A program made the position numbers and the translations under genes. A stretch of DNA of 57,933 nucleotides from positions 1 to 57,933 of the forward strand of contig CAINWP010000142.1 of the NCBI GenBank assembly GCA_903854475.1, read 5' to 3'. A model generated the notes under the pieces. The model did no database searches. It saw nothing but the letters and a program-made list of their open reading frames with translations, and was not told where the DNA came from. How positions within the stretch are numbered: the first letter of the stretch is position 1; each line of letters starts with the position of its first letter. This document shows, piece after piece, positions 46,258-54,308 of this stretch. This stretch comes from an uncultured Verrucomicrobiota bacterium (GTDB lineage Bacteria > Verrucomicrobiota > Verrucomicrobiia > Limisphaerales > UBA9464).

Positions 46258-48366
46258 TTAGCGCGCAGTCACCCGATAGAAAAAATTGCCAACCGGTGGC
46301 GTATGCACCCAACTCAGCCTCCCGGCGCTGCGGTCCACCAATCCGGCTCCGGACACCGACTGCCATGCTTCCAGCAATGAAGCGCGCCCTTGGAGCGCCC
46401 ATTCTCGGGCAACCCCCGAGGTGAGTGCGAAATCAATAATCATTTGGCCGGACTCGTTCCGGCGGATTCCCTCAACCACCACTGTTCCGGAGGCAATGGC
46501 CGTTGGAGAAAACCGCACAACCAACGGAGGCGAGTACGGCAACACCTGGCCTCCGAAACGGGGACGGGCTTTTAGCTCGTAGGTTTCTCCGGTGCCGCCA
46601 TTAAAGACAAAGGACTTGCCCACTGCCAGAGTGTGGCTGGCTGGCTCGGTACCCACCTGCGAGTTGATGAATTGAACATCGTCCAGAGACCATCCAAAGG
46701 ACGGCTGAGTTTGGCTGTAAAACCGGGCACCCTCAATGGGTTCGACGAGGAAACGAAATCGAACCTCCAGTTCCACCCCAACCCAGGGGGCCAGCGAAAC
46801 AGACTTGGCCACATAGCTACCGTTGGGGGGCACTGAAATTCCGCGTCCCCGCTCCTGCAAGAGCGCTGTCCAATCGATGCCATTGGTAGAAACGTCCACT
46901 GAGGCAATCTGGTTGGTGGTCGTGTAACCCAGGAAGGACTTAAGGCGAATCTCGGCGCCAGTGCCCGGGCGAATCCTCGGCTGGAACTGAAGAATCTGAT
47001 CCAGCCCATTGGTGTGAACCAATTGGAAAGAGTGAGTCCCGGATGCCGGAGTTCCCAGCTTCACCGGATCCCAACCCTCTAGGCCACTGAACTGAAAGCG
47101 CACGCCTCCATCCTCGCCACCCTCGACCCCGGTGAACGCATCCCAGCGCATGGAAGCCCACTCGTAACCGGAGGCTCCCAACACGGGCTCGACCTGGAAC
47201 ATGTTCAGCCCGACGGACGACGCGGAAGTGGGGCCAAGCACTCGGGTCCCGCCGTAGGGCAGTACCCAGTCTTGCTTCACATTTTTTCCGGCAAGGACAG
47301 TCACCGCGCGGGTTCCAAGTTCGTGATCACCGCTCAAAAAAACAACCCTCTGGGTTCCCTCCGCTGCGGGAATAGCATAGCCCCCGGAACTTCGGGTTAG
47401 GGCGAACCAACCAGAAGCTTCCCCCTCCACTCGAACTCCCGGCACCCCCTCATCCACATCGTAGAAACCGTTGGTATTGAAGTCGTAATACACCACACCG
47501 GTTACCAGGGGTTGTGTTTCGGTACGGGCTCCGAAATCTAGTGTCACCAAGCTGGGACCCACGGTGTTGGTCAAGCTGGGACCCACGGTGTTGGTCACCG
47601 CCGGAGTGATGACCACGTTGGTCCCCACAATATTGGTGAACGGAGGGGTCACGCGGGAACGGGTTCCATGCACCACCCCGACTCCCAATTCCCGAAACGC
47701 TCCTTCGTGGTTGCTGTTACGATGTCCGGGCGGACGCTGAACACCGCCATCACCAAAGCCCCAGTCGACCTCGAAACTGGCGTGCCCCTCCAGTGGGGAC
47801 TTAGCGTAGGCATAAACACTCTCACCCCCGGCGCTCAGGGGGTAACCCGTTCCCAGCAGACGGGAGGACGTCGTGTTAATAATAGCACCGGTCGCCGGAT
47901 CTCGTTCCTCATGCTCTTGGACGGCATTTTGGAGCATGTACTCGCTGTGGCTGCGGGCTATTTTGATGAGTCGCGGCTCGAAGGACAGCGGCGGTTGAGG
48001 CGGATACGCCGCGACTTCATCAACGACCCGCTGGAGATCGACGCCAAAAAAACGATAGGTGAACTGAATCTCTGAATCGGAGCTTATCGCCAGCAAGTAC
48101 CCTTCCTCCCAGGGCAAGGCGCGGGCTCGGTTGATGTATTCGAGATACATCTGCTCCTCAGAAGTCGGATCCCCGATAGAATACTCACGCCATGGAGCGA
48201 CCACACCCGCACTCACGGTCTCGAGGCGCTTAGCTAAAGGTGCCTCCGCCAATCCCGGCGAGAGCCGAATCGCTGGAGGTGCTGGCTGCGGATCCACCGC
48301 CCCGACCCGGAGGGAAAGGAGCACCGTCAACGCCATTAGGAACATCCAAATCCGTCCGAGCATCAT
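46258..48366 (-). CDS. secreted CAP-domain protein with SdrD-B-like repeat and jellyroll
   Basis: 702 aa. Signal peptide at 1-23. A CAP (SCP/PR1/YkwD) domain lies near 70-240 (EYINRARALPWEEG, RSHSEYMLQNAVQEHEE, GESVYAY, NHEGAFRELGVGVVHG). A Thr/Val/Asn-rich linker with a tandem repeat follows, then an SdrD-B-like module (GVVYYDFNTNGFYDVDEGVPGVRV, near 291-314) with a calcium-binding-type D-x-N-x-N-G. A carbohydrate- or protein-binding jellyroll follows (near 400-575, ending SLDDVQFINSQ), and a beta-rich C-terminus. CAP domains are often hydrolases or binding modules; the role here is unknown. Monocistronic. Confidence 0.8.
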   Translation of the reverse strand: MMLGRIWMFLMALTVLLSLRVGAVDPQPAPPAIRLSPGLAEAPLAKRLETVSAGVVAPWREYSIGDPTSEEQMYLEYINRARALPWEEGYLLAISSDSEIQFTYRFFGVDLQRVVDEVAAYPPQPPLSFEPRLIKIARSHSEYMLQNAVQEHEERDPATGAIINTTSSRLLGTGYPLSAGGESVYAYAKSPLEGHASFEVDWGFGDGGVQRPPGHRNSNHEGAFRELGVGVVHGTRSRVTPPFTNIVGTNVVITPAVTNTVGPSLTNTVGPSLVTLDFGARTETQPLVTGVVYYDFNTNGFYDVDEGVPGVRVEGEASGWFALTRSSGGYAIPAAEGTQRVVFLSGDHELGTRAVTVLAGKNVKQDWVLPYGGTRVLGPTSASSVGLNMFQVEPVLGASGYEWASMRWDAFTGVEGGEDGGVRFQFSGLEGWDPVKLGTPASGTHSFQLVHTNGLDQILQFQPRIRPGTGAEIRLKSFLGYTTTNQIASVDVSTNGIDWTALLQERGRGISVPPNGSYVAKSVSLAPWVGVELEVRFRFLVEPIEGARFYSQTQPSFGWSLDDVQFINSQVGTEPASHTLAVGKSFVFNGGTGETYELKARPRFGGQVLPYSPPLVVRFSPTAIASGTVVVEGIRRNESGQMIIDFALTSGVAREWALQGRASLLEAWQSVSGAGLVDRSAGRLSWVHTPPVGNFFYRVTAR
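47548..47595. repeat. 24-bp perfect tandem duplication in the CAP-protein gene
   Basis: CAAGCTGGGACCCACGGTGT followed by TGGT occurs twice in direct succession, 47548-47571 and 47572-47595. It is in frame and duplicates eight residues (T-N-T-V-G-P-S-L) in the linker after the CAP domain. Confidence 0.95.
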
Positions 48367-48564
48367 AATTCAACACTGTTGCATCTACAATACCCCGATC
48401 CAGCCCAAAACCCAATTACCAAAAAACACCCGGGGCGACTCCATCAGGCAGTAGCGGGACTGCCCAAACCAAGCCTCGGAGCCGCCCCCTCGCGCGCAAC
48501 CCGCAGTTCTACTTCCCCAGAAACTCCTCAGCGAGCGAAGGCCTTGTCTTGCGGAGTCGCCAGT

Positions 48565-49935
48565 TCACCTACTTAAAGAAAATACGCGCTGCCCACCGAC
48601 GAAAGTCCCCGTCACGCGCCCTTTCATGGGCCATCCGTGGAAGGGATTGTTCTGACTTAGACTCTCTGTGTCGCGGCGGTCACAAACCCAGGAAGCTTCC
48701 GGATCAAACAAGGTGATGTCGCCCCAGGCCCCCACCGAAAGCGTCCCTCGACCCTCGGACAGTTTAAGGAAACGCGCCGGATTAACCGTGAGTTTCTCGA
48801 GTACCCCGGAAAGCGAAAGCCGCCCGGTATGGTAAAGCTGCATGAGAGAAAGGGGCAGCTCGAGTTCCAAACCCACGATCCCGAAGGGCGCGTCGTCAAA
48901 TTCGACCTCCTTCTCCGACTCGGTGTGCGGGGCGTGGTCGCTGGCAATAATCTCCAAGGTTCCATCAACCAACCCCTCGAGAATCGCCTCCCGATCCGCC
49001 GCAGTGCGCAACGGCGGATTCATCTTAAAGTGGGTGTGGTAAATGGGCCAAGTAGGCAGCGGGTGGCCCTGAAAGACACGCCGAGCCAATTCCTCGCCAT
49101 CTCCGGACCAAAACTCTGCACTGCCAGCGATGGTCGAATCGGTGAGCGTAAAATGATGCGGACAGGCCTCTCCAGAAATCGGCACCCCCCGCTTCTTGGC
49201 TTCGCGAATCAGCCGAACGCTGCCCGCCGCACTCATGTGCTGACAGTGCACTGGTGTTCCAGTTTGTTCGGCCAAGAGGATGTTGCGGGCGACGATCAGC
49301 TCTTCACCGGCGGCAGGCCATCCGCGAAGTCCTAGGCGCAGGCTTTGAAGCCCCTCGTTCATCACGCCATTCATGACCATCCCGTAGTCTTGGCAGTGGT
49401 CCATCACGGGTAGTCCGAACTGACGGGCGTACTCCAGGGCTCTGCGCATCAGGTCGTTGTTCTGAATACAATGGCCGTCATCGGTCAATGCCACCACGCC
49501 AGCCTTGGCCAACGAACCAATCGACGCCAATTCTTCGCCCTGAATGCCCTTGCTCATCGCACCGGAGACCTCGATACGAATCACCGCCGTGCGGGCCTTT
49601 TCCTGAATGAGGGCGACGGTGCTGGCTGAATCAATCGACGGCTGCGTGTTCGGCATGCAAACCACCGTGGTAAAGCCACCGCGGGCAGCCGCCAGAGCGC
49701 CGGTGGCGATCGTCTCTTTGGAGGTCTGTCCCGGTTCACGAAAATGAACATGGAGGTCGATGAGTCCGGGACACACCACTTGCCCGGTGGCGTCAATCCG
49801 TTGGGCCTCCGCCGGGGCCTGCAGAGACGGGCCAACCCGGGCGATCCGCCCATCGGTCACTAGGACATCGGCCACACCGTCGAATCCATTGGCCGGATCC
49901 ACCACCCGCCCGCCTGAAATCAGCAATGATCGCAT
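48565..49935 (-). CDS. pyrC: dihydroorotase, class I
   Basis: 456 aa from the ATG giving MRSLLISGGRVVDPANGFDG. Metal-site motifs: CPGLIDLHVHFREPGQTSKET near 56-76, MPNTQPSID near 93-101, VMDHCQDYGMV near 177-187, HCQHMSAAGS near 223-232 and SDHAPHTESEKEVEFDDAPFG starting near 303. It closes carbamoyl-aspartate to dihydroorotate in pyrimidine synthesis. A TTG at 49974 is an alternative start. The usual partner pyrB is not adjacent. Confidence 0.94.
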   Translation of the reverse strand: MRSLLISGGRVVDPANGFDGVADVLVTDGRIARVGPSLQAPAEAQRIDATGQVVCPGLIDLHVHFREPGQTSKETIATGALAAARGGFTTVVCMPNTQPSIDSASTVALIQEKARTAVIRIEVSGAMSKGIQGEELASIGSLAKAGVVALTDDGHCIQNNDLMRRALEYARQFGLPVMDHCQDYGMVMNGVMNEGLQSLRLGLRGWPAAGEELIVARNILLAEQTGTPVHCQHMSAAGSVRLIREAKKRGVPISGEACPHHFTLTDSTIAGSAEFWSGDGEELARRVFQGHPLPTWPIYHTHFKMNPPLRTAADREAILEGLVDGTLEIIASDHAPHTESEKEVEFDDAPFGIVGLELELPLSLMQLYHTGRLSLSGVLEKLTVNPARFLKLSEGRGTLSVGAWGDITLFDPEASWVCDRRDTESLSQNNPFHGWPMKGRVTGTFVGGQRVFSLSR

Positions 49936-50001
49936 TTCGGGCCCGACGCTAATGAACCCCTGGCCGTTCGGCAACGATGCCGGGGCCCACCTGCTAGAGA
50001 A

Positions 50002-50406
50002 TCATTCTAGATCTTCAATGACGCCTTCGTCCTCAGTCTGAACTCCGTGACGAGCCATCGCGTCCCTCAATTGGGATCGAAACTCATACCGACGAGAGGG
50101 AGTGATCACAAACCACGGGAACACACCTGTGTTTCGCTCCAAGACCAAAACCCGGTGGCTATCAAAGAACCCATTGCGCCAATTCTCCGTCCTATGCCAT
50201 GGGAGGCCTCCCCGAGGTTTTTGAATGCGCCGGATTTGTTCGAAAGGCACCCGCCGAACGGTGGTTTTACCAAAAACCACCCGCAGAGAGCTCTGACCGA
50301 TGACGTAGCGCAAGCGAGTGCGGAACCAATACCAGACACCAACCCCAAGGGCCGCCACAGCGACACCCGTCAAAATCCATTGCAGGGGCGTCAGTAACAT
50401 AATCAT
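50002..50406 (-). CDS. small membrane protein with bacterial PH-like domain
   Basis: 134 aa. One N-terminal membrane segment (LQWILTGVAVAALGVGVWYWF) precedes a PH-like (DUF304/bPH2) domain: YVIGQSSLRVVFGKTTVRRVPFEQIRRIQ near 32-60, with an ITPSRRYEFRSQLRDAM end. Function is unknown. The ATGA overlap with the PepSY gene supports this start. Confidence 0.72.
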   Translation of the reverse strand: MIMLLTPLQWILTGVAVAALGVGVWYWFRTRLRYVIGQSSLRVVFGKTTVRRVPFEQIRRIQKPRGGLPWHRTENWRNGFFDSHRVLVLERNTGVFPWFVITPSRRYEFRSQLRDAMARHGVQTEDEGVIEDLE

Positions 50407-50783
50407 CCCCTTCGTCCCGCCCAAAGTAGGCCTACCGGAACGGCCAGACCCGCCAACAACCAGAACAGCACCCACCCTTTGCCGCGCACCGTCTTGAAAG
50501 CCAGAAAGACTCCCAGCGCCGTCGAGAGCAATACAGCCGCGGACATGGCACCGATGAGTCCCTGGAAGAGCTTCGGCGACGAAGGCCGACTAAATTCTCT
50601 GTCACCCGGATAAACTTGATCGGTGTGAACCACCCGAAATTTCTGCAGCAACGTCTCGGCATCACCGGCGGTCTTGAGCCGCTCTGGGTTGATCGTCTGA
50701 TACCAACCCGTCGCCACGAAGAAAACTAGCAGCGGGGTGAAGAAAACCCCAAGAAACAAGTGCAGTCGGCGGATGAGTTTCAT
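50403..50783 (-). CDS. small PepSY-type transmembrane protein
   Basis: 126 aa. N-terminal KLIRRLHLFLGVFFTPLLVFFVATGWYQT is the RxLHxxxG segment of PepSY-associated membrane proteins. There are three membrane helices with a short loop between the first and second. It lacks the full PepSY domain of siderophore-linked members. No iron genes are nearby. Confidence 0.72.
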   Translation of the reverse strand: MKLIRRLHLFLGVFFTPLLVFFVATGWYQTINPERLKTAGDAETLLQKFRVVHTDQVYPGDREFSRPSSPKLFQGLIGAMSAAVLLSTALGVFLAFKTVRGKGWVLFWLLAGLAVPVGLLWAGRRG

Positions 50784-50825
50784 CGGTGGATTCGTGCTAC
50801 TTAAACTGAGAAAGCCTGACTGAGC

Positions 50826-51500
50826 TTACTTGACCACCGGGATGCGAACTTTTTGTCCCGTGACCAGCCGCTCGGGGCGCAACTTGGGGTTGGCCTCAAG
50901 AACGTGCTTCAGGCGCACCTTCATTCCGTAGCCCTTGTTGTACTCATTAATGATTTGGCTCACCGATTGGTTCTCACGGACAACGTGCTCATAAAATTCG
51001 TAATCGGCCGGCAACGTCGGCTTAGGGACGTCCGCCTTGGGCTCGACTTTGGATTCAACCTTGGCAGACCCACCGGCACCCAAGCTGGGCTCTCCGGATG
51101 GCTTGCGACCTTTCGGTTTGGGATCATCGAAGCTTGGAGGCGGCGCTGTGGGCAGGTCTGCGAGTCGTTTAATTTGTTGCAGAACCTTTTCGTTGTCCTC
51201 CTGACGGCGGCGATCCAAATCCCGCAACTGGTCGAGCACCTTTTTGAGTTGCTCTTGGGTTACAGAATCCTTGCCCGCCGAAGCCGCGACAGATCGAACC
51301 TCTCCGAGTTGCGAGCGCAGTTCAGCGATGGTGGACTCCATCTTCTGCATCCGGGCCCGCAACCGTTCCTCGGATTCTTCGGCCTGTTGAAATCGGGTCT
51401 GCAACTGGCGAATGTCCTCTGGCGTGATCTCTGCCTGCAGGGACAGGATCCCACCTAGAATCATGGCCATCGACAGGGAACCAGCTCGGAGCAACCTCAT
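50826..51500 (-). CDS. exported coiled-coil protein with C-terminal LysM domain
   Basis: 224 aa. Signal peptide (LLRAGSLSMAMILGGILSLQA), then a coiled coil rich in Gln/Arg/Glu (about 28-112), a Pro/Lys/Gly-rich linker, and a LysM domain at about 168-222 (HVVRENQSVSQIINEYNKGYG, NPKLRPERLVTGQKVRIP). It should bind peptidoglycan in the periplasm. First gene of the run to the PepSY and PH genes. Confidence 0.85.
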   Translation of the reverse strand: MRLLRAGSLSMAMILGGILSLQAEITPEDIRQLQTRFQQAEESEERLRARMQKMESTIAELRSQLGEVRSVAASAGKDSVTQEQLKKVLDQLRDLDRRRQEDNEKVLQQIKRLADLPTAPPPSFDDPKPKGRKPSGEPSLGAGGSAKVESKVEPKADVPKPTLPADYEFYEHVVRENQSVSQIINEYNKGYGMKVRLKHVLEANPKLRPERLVTGQKVRIPVVK

Positions 51501-51651
51501 ACATTGCTATCCTAAGAGCGGCACCGAATCGGGCGCAAGGCTGGTGAAGGTTTCCCTGCATCTGTGACTCAAAGGATACACACACAAACTTGCGCCTCGA
51601 TCCTACCGGCACCAACCTTTGGCGCTTAGTTCAACACATCTGTTCAGTTGC

Positions 51652-52362
51652 ATGATCACTCGACGTCTCGCACTCAAGTCGGCCGGTGCCTTGGCTTTGG
51701 CCATGGCTGCGGCTCCGTTCCGGACCTTCGCGCAATCCGCCTCCGGCCCACACAAGTTGCCTCCGCTGGGATACGCCTTCGACGCGCTGGAGCCGTACAT
51801 CGATGCCAAGACCATGGAAATCCACCATGGCAAGCATCACCAGACCTACGTCACCAAGCTCAACGAAGCCCTGGCGGATTACCCTGACCTGCAGAAACTC
51901 TCGGTGGAAGATTTGCTCAAGAACCTAAGCACCGTTCCTGAGAAGATCCGCTCCGCCGTCCGCAATCACGGTGGCGGCCACTATAACCACTCCCTCTTCT
52001 GGCAGTGCCTCAAGAAGGATTCGGCCCCGCTGACCGAAGGTGGACCGCTGATGAAGGCCTTCGGCGAACTCTTCAGCAGTGAAGACGAGGCCAAGGAAGA
52101 ATTCCTCAAGCGCGCCATGGGCGTTTTCGGAAGCGGATGGCTCTGGATTGTGGTCACCAAGGACAAGAGCCTGAAGCTGGTCACCACAGCCAATCAGGAC
52201 AGCCCGTTGTCCAACGGCGAGGCTCCGCTCTTCGGCATCGACCTGTGGGAGCATGCCTACTACCTGAAGCACCAGAATCGCCGCGCCGACTACGTGCAGG
52301 CCCTCTCGAAGGTGCTCAACTGGGAGTTCATCGAGGCCCGGTTCGAGAAGCTCACCGCCTGA
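51652..52362 (+). CDS. Tat-exported Fe/Mn superoxide dismutase
   Basis: 236 aa from this ATG. The N-terminus ITRRLALKSAGALALAMAAA with FAQSA after it is a twin-arginine signal. The mature enzyme is a Fe/Mn-SOD of normal length. Metal ligands are in MEIHHGKHHQTY (H58), HGGGHYNHSLFW (H113) and IDLWEHAYYLKHQ (Asp and His). The GGGPLMKAF/GSGWLW region is normal. It is expected to protect the periplasm from superoxide. A frame eleven residues longer (51619) would put the twin arginines too far in. Confidence 0.92.
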   Translation: MITRRLALKSAGALALAMAAAPFRTFAQSASGPHKLPPLGYAFDALEPYIDAKTMEIHHGKHHQTYVTKLNEALADYPDLQKLSVEDLLKNLSTVPEKIRSAVRNHGGGHYNHSLFWQCLKKDSAPLTEGGPLMKAFGELFSSEDEAKEEFLKRAMGVFGSGWLWIVVTKDKSLKLVTTANQDSPLSNGEAPLFGIDLWEHAYYLKHQNRRADYVQALSKVLNWEFIEARFEKLTA

Positions 52363-52420
52363 ACACCGCACCCTCCGGTCTTCGCGGACCGGCCGGGTTT
52401 CCATCCGATCACATCTGATC

Positions 52421-52451
52421 ACGCCGGCGTGCACGCACTGTGCGCCGGCGT
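52421..52451. terminator. GC-rich hairpin between convergent sod and alcohol dehydrogenase genes
   Basis: ACGCCGGCG and CGCCGGCGT form a 9-bp stem, extendable by four inner pairs. It is placed 58 bases after sod and 8 bases before the other stop. The T run is weak, so terminator is the likely role but not certain. Confidence 0.55.
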
Positions 52452-52459
52452 TGTCATTG

Positions 52460-53533
52460 TCACCGGGCCGATCTGACCGGTTTTTGGGCCAAACCACTCT
52501 CGACCAAGATCTTGAGGGAATCCTCGCTGGGACGGGCCGCCAACGCCACCGCGGCCGCGGTTTCCTCGAGCGGAAAGCGATGGGTGATGAGCTTTCGAAC
52601 ATCCAAGCGTCGGGAAAACACCCATCGGGCGACTTCTTTTTGCAGGGTGAAGTCCGAGGAATAACTGCCCATCAATCCTTTTTCATCCACGCAAAGCACC
52701 CCGAGGTCTACGGGTGCCATTTTGCCGCGCAAGGTGTGGGCAAAAAGCAGGGTCGCTCCCCCGCCCCGCAATGCGGCCTGAGCCTGGGCCACCACGGCAT
52801 CCACCGGCACACAAACGACGGCGGCATCCAACCCGCGACCACGGGTCAGTGCGCGCAGCGCATCCACCAGGTTCGTATCCGCCCCATCCAAGGCCTTCCA
52901 AGCCCCCCAACGTCGGGCCAAGTGACGGCGGGATTCCATGAGGTCGGTCGCCACCACACGCATCCCCAGCTCGGAGAGCATTCCAATGAAGAGTAACCCG
53001 ATCGGGCCCGCGCCGGCCACCCAGACGGTATCACCCTTGAGGAGAGGAAGACCGCGGATGCCTTTGAGCACCGTATTCACAGGCTCAAGCATGGCCCCTT
53101 CTTCCAAGCTGTTCTTGGCCGGAATCTTCACCACCCCGGGCAGGCAGAAATCCATGACCCGAACGAATTCAGCATAGCCGCCACCGGCCGGCTCGAAGCC
53201 CGCCGTGATGCCCGTGCGCTTGTAGGTTTCACATTGGGCAAAGGCCCGGTGCCGGCAGAAGTGGCAGTCCAGACACGGCACATGGTGGTGAAGCCCGACG
53301 CGGTCACCGACCGACCACCCTTGAACCCGTGCACCCACCTTGACGATGGTTCCGGCCGTTTCATGGCCGTAAATCCTCGGCGGTGTCTGGGTTCCGTGGT
53401 GGACTTTCTTGATGTCGGTGGGACACACGCCGCACACGCCGACCCGCACGAGGATTTCGCTGGAGCCAATCCGAGGCACCGGAACCTCCTCGATCCGCAA
53501 ATCATTCACACCACGATACACCACCGCCCGCAT
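52460..53533 (-). CDS. zinc-dependent alcohol/polyol dehydrogenase (MDR family)
   Basis: 357 aa. Catalytic zinc site: CGVCPTD near 32-38 and GHETAG near 56-61. Structural zinc: CLDCHFCRHRAFAQC near 87-101. The Rossmann loop is VWVAGAGPIGLLFIGML near 170-186. It resembles sorbitol/threonine dehydrogenases. NAD probably, from VVATDLMESRRHLARRWG after the second strand. A GTG start at 53557 would add eight residues; the MRAVVYRG start is the usual one. The substrate is unknown. Confidence 0.9.
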   Translation of the reverse strand: MRAVVYRGVNDLRIEEVPVPRIGSSEILVRVGVCGVCPTDIKKVHHGTQTPPRIYGHETAGTIVKVGARVQGWSVGDRVGLHHHVPCLDCHFCRHRAFAQCETYKRTGITAGFEPAGGGYAEFVRVMDFCLPGVVKIPAKNSLEEGAMLEPVNTVLKGIRGLPLLKGDTVWVAGAGPIGLLFIGMLSELGMRVVATDLMESRRHLARRWGAWKALDGADTNLVDALRALTRGRGLDAAVVCVPVDAVVAQAQAALRGGGATLLFAHTLRGKMAPVDLGVLCVDEKGLMGSYSSDFTLQKEVARWVFSRRLDVRKLITHRFPLEETAAAVALAARPSEDSLKILVESGLAQKPVRSAR

Positions 53534-53720
53534 GGTCTTGGGAATCGTCGCAGACACGCTCTAAAGCTTGAACCAAAGGCACGGGGGCGAAAACGGGATT
53601 TTGCCGGGAAAACCAGAAGGATGAACCGGGGTAATGAGACTCTTCGAAACCGCCTGACCCCGGGCATCCTTGATCCAACTCAGTCATTCCTAGACTGGAG
53701 ACCCACGCACTCCTGAAATA

Positions 53721-54308
53721 ATGTCTCCGTCCATGAGGCCCTCCGAAGCGCATCCCCTGTCTCTGGAATCCCTGCTCGGCGACATTTGGAGCCGCCTGAG
53801 CCAAGCCACTTCGGATCTGTCCCATCCGTGGCGGACGCCAACTTTGGCGACCGCCGGTCCGGATCATCCGGATGCGCGGATCGTGGTCCTGCGGGGAGTC
53901 GATCTCCATGAGCGGAGGCTGGTTTGTTTCTCGGACAGCCGGACCCACAAGGTCGCCGGTGTGCGGATTCAACCCGCGGCCACCTGGTGTTTCTACGACC
54001 CGGTCTCGCGCATTCAGTTGCGGGCCCGCGGAGAAACCCGCGTGCATGTCTACAACTCGGTGACGCGCTTGTATTGGGAAAAACTGCCCCACAGCAGCCG
54101 ACGCCTGTATGCTACAGTGCCGCGTCCTGGAGAACGGATTCTAGCTCCGTGGGAAATCCCCTTCGGAGACCATCCCGTGGAGCAATTCGCCGTGCTGGTA
54201 ACCACCGTTCATGAACTGGACTGGCTGCAGTTGAAGCCCGAACATCATGAGCGCGCCCGGTTCCGATGGGAGGCCGATTCCTGGGAAGCCCATTGGGCCT
54301 GCCCCTGA
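53721..54308 (+). CDS. PPOX-type FMN flavoprotein (pyridoxamine phosphate oxidase-like)
   Basis: 195 aa, split-barrel FMN-binding fold: LATAGPDHPDARIVVLRGVD near 43-62, RLVCFSDSRTHKVAGVRIQPAATWCFYDP near 68-96, and a terminal FRWEADSWEAHWACP. The family includes true PdxH and many uncharacterised FMN proteins; the C-terminal part is not the canonical PdxH one. The ABC exporter start overlaps its 3' end. Confidence 0.83.
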   Translation: MSPSMRPSEAHPLSLESLLGDIWSRLSQATSDLSHPWRTPTLATAGPDHPDARIVVLRGVDLHERRLVCFSDSRTHKVAGVRIQPAATWCFYDPVSRIQLRARGETRVHVYNSVTRLYWEKLPHSSRRLYATVPRPGERILAPWEIPFGDHPVEQFAVLVTTVHELDWLQLKPEHHERARFRWEADSWEAHWACP

